A DNA stretch of 64,000 nucleotides from Oscillospiraceae bacterium (lineage in GTDB: Bacteria > Bacillota > Clostridia > Oscillospirales > Ruminococcaceae). A program made the translations under genes and the position numbers. Where the stretch lies: assembly GCA_902363145.1 (NCBI GenBank), contig CABIZB010000005.1, forward strand, positions 1 through 64,000. Reading direction: 5' to 3'. A model generated the notes under the pieces. That model searched no databases and was not told the DNA's origin. It worked only from the letters and a program-made list of their open reading frames with translations. Positions 63,313 to 64,000 of this stretch are shown here, piece after piece (positions within the stretch are counted from its first letter, which is position 1; every line of letters starts with the position of its first letter).

Positions 63313-64000
63313 TTAATTTGTCCTAAGTGTTTTTCTACGCTTTTTTTCTTCATACATAAGCTTGTCGGAATATCGGATAAGCTCATCAAAGCTCGGCTTT
63401 TCACCGTTTTGGGTTATGTAGATTCCAACGCTTGCAGCTATTTTATAAGGCTTTTCCGAGCGTTCGTTTACGCAGTCAAGCTCTTTATATAGCATACCTC
63501 TTATGTTATTTTCAGTACCGCAGCAGGGAAATACAGCCATTATCTCATCGCCGCCGAAGCGTGTGCAGGCAGCATTTGGCGGACAAACTCTTTTTAAAGC
63601 CTGTGCCGTATTTTTTATGGCAAAATCGCCGTTATCGTGACCGTACTTGTCGTTTATGGCTTTCAAACCGTCAAGATCGCACATAATCACCGCCAGTGAA
63701 TTGCTGCCCAGACCACGAAGTATGTTTTCATACTCGATAAGGAAGCCGTGTCGGTTGAAAAGCCCTGTCAGAGCGTCGATCCTTGATATCTCATCGACCT
63801 TGTTAAGAAGATAATGCTGGTGACGAAGGTTTCTCAGTCCCACAAGAGCATTGTTCAGCATATTGACTGTCTGCGGAATCTTGTAGTAATTGCTGGGTAT
63901 ATAGCTTGAAAAATGATAACAGGTGTATCCCATCGGTACACCCAGATAGCTGAGTGCGGTAAAAATTAAGCAGCGTCCGATAAAGCCGTTCATATTCGGG
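63313..64000 (-). CDS. GGDEF domain protein (diguanylate cyclase), C-terminal part
   Basis: The gene runs off the right edge; the first ATG seen (63993) may be internal. The visible part has a short N-terminal region with helices (MLNNALVGLRNLRHQHYL), a linker and a GGDEF domain: ISRIDALTGLFNRHGFLIEY, then CDLDGLKAINDKYGHDNGD and the active-site loop CTRFGGDEIMAVF. The loop is GGDEI rather than GGDEF, which is tolerated in active enzymes. The product would make cyclic di-GMP. The stop codon (TAA, 63313-63315) is the target duplication of the IS that follows. It is probably a chromosomal or element-backbone gene. Confidence 0.82.
   Translation of the reverse strand, partial: PNMNGFIGRCLIFTALSYLGVPMGYTCYHFSSYIPSNYYKIPQTVNMLNNALVGLRNLRHQHYLLNKVDEISRIDALTGLFNRHGFLIEYENILRGLGSNSLAVIMCDLDGLKAINDKYGHDNGDFAIKNTAQALKRVCPPNAACTRFGGDEIMAVFPCCGTENNIRGMLYKELDCVNERSEKPYKIAASVGIYITQNGEKPSFDELIRYSDKLMYEEKKRRKTLRTN

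Overview
The window is almost entirely mobile DNA from a gut-type Bacillota, most likely a Ruminococcus or related Oscillospiraceae. The evidence is the Clostridia-type conjugation modules (Maff2, PrgI, CD1108 and DUF4315 families), strong AGGAGG-like ribosome binding sites, and Thr/Glu-rich stalks on surface proteins. No rRNA, tRNA or CRISPR array was seen.

Region A (about 115-46797) is an integrative conjugative element (ICE) of the Tn1549-like type. In order it carries the 3' part of virD4, a frameshifted Maff2 gene, a VirB6/TrbL-like gene, three tiny membrane ORFs, prgI, virB4, a CD1108-like gene, a DUF4315 gene and topB. A 2948-aa methylase-helicase giant and an ArdC-like zincin follow. 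The element ends with a MOBP relaxase and MobC on the minus strand, a CHC2 primase-like gene, small genes and a large serine integrase. Two smaller serine-recombinase elements (IMEs) sit inside its conjugation genes. One lies mostly off the left edge and cuts virD4; only its last ~115 bases are visible. The other is complete (about 10661-19428) and cuts topB. Both leave a TA at the junction, and deleting the second in silico restores the topB frame exactly. The complete IME carries a recombinase, TnpV, a sigma/anti-sigma-like pair, DUF3847, a MobA/MobL relaxase, a primase-helicase and TnpW.

Two AT-rich cargo islands interrupt the ICE backbone. Island 1 (20147-24156) has four genes: a PD-(D/E)XK-like protein, a P-loop/Mrr fusion, a Cys-cluster protein and a zinc-ribbon protein. 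Island 2 (37011-41585) is a promoter-led four-gene operon that reads as an ABC-three-component (ABC-3C) defence system: nuclease-like effector, middle component, DUF3732 ATPase split at an A8 tract, and an extra gene.

Region B (about 47011-56320) is a plasmid-like replication, mobilisation and partition module. It holds a sigma-4/alpha-CTD-like protein, RepA_N, a second MOBP relaxase, an RHH protein, ParA and a decayed ParB, plus a TetR/isochorismatase cassette. A 17-bp palindrome occurs three times around parAB and may be the centromere.

Region C (56555-60205) encodes a surface protein, a lipoprotein with an LHH nuclease-toxin C-terminus and its SUKH immunity protein. Region D (60297-63312) has two inverted IS5-like copies, the second decayed, on either side of a CPBP protease gene. 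The right edge is a GGDEF gene whose stop codon is the IS target duplication.

Several genes carry one-base frameshifts or nonsense codons (Maff2, DUF3732, ParB twice, the 56016 gene, IS copy 2). These may be real decay, slippage loci or assembly errors; the sequence alone cannot tell.
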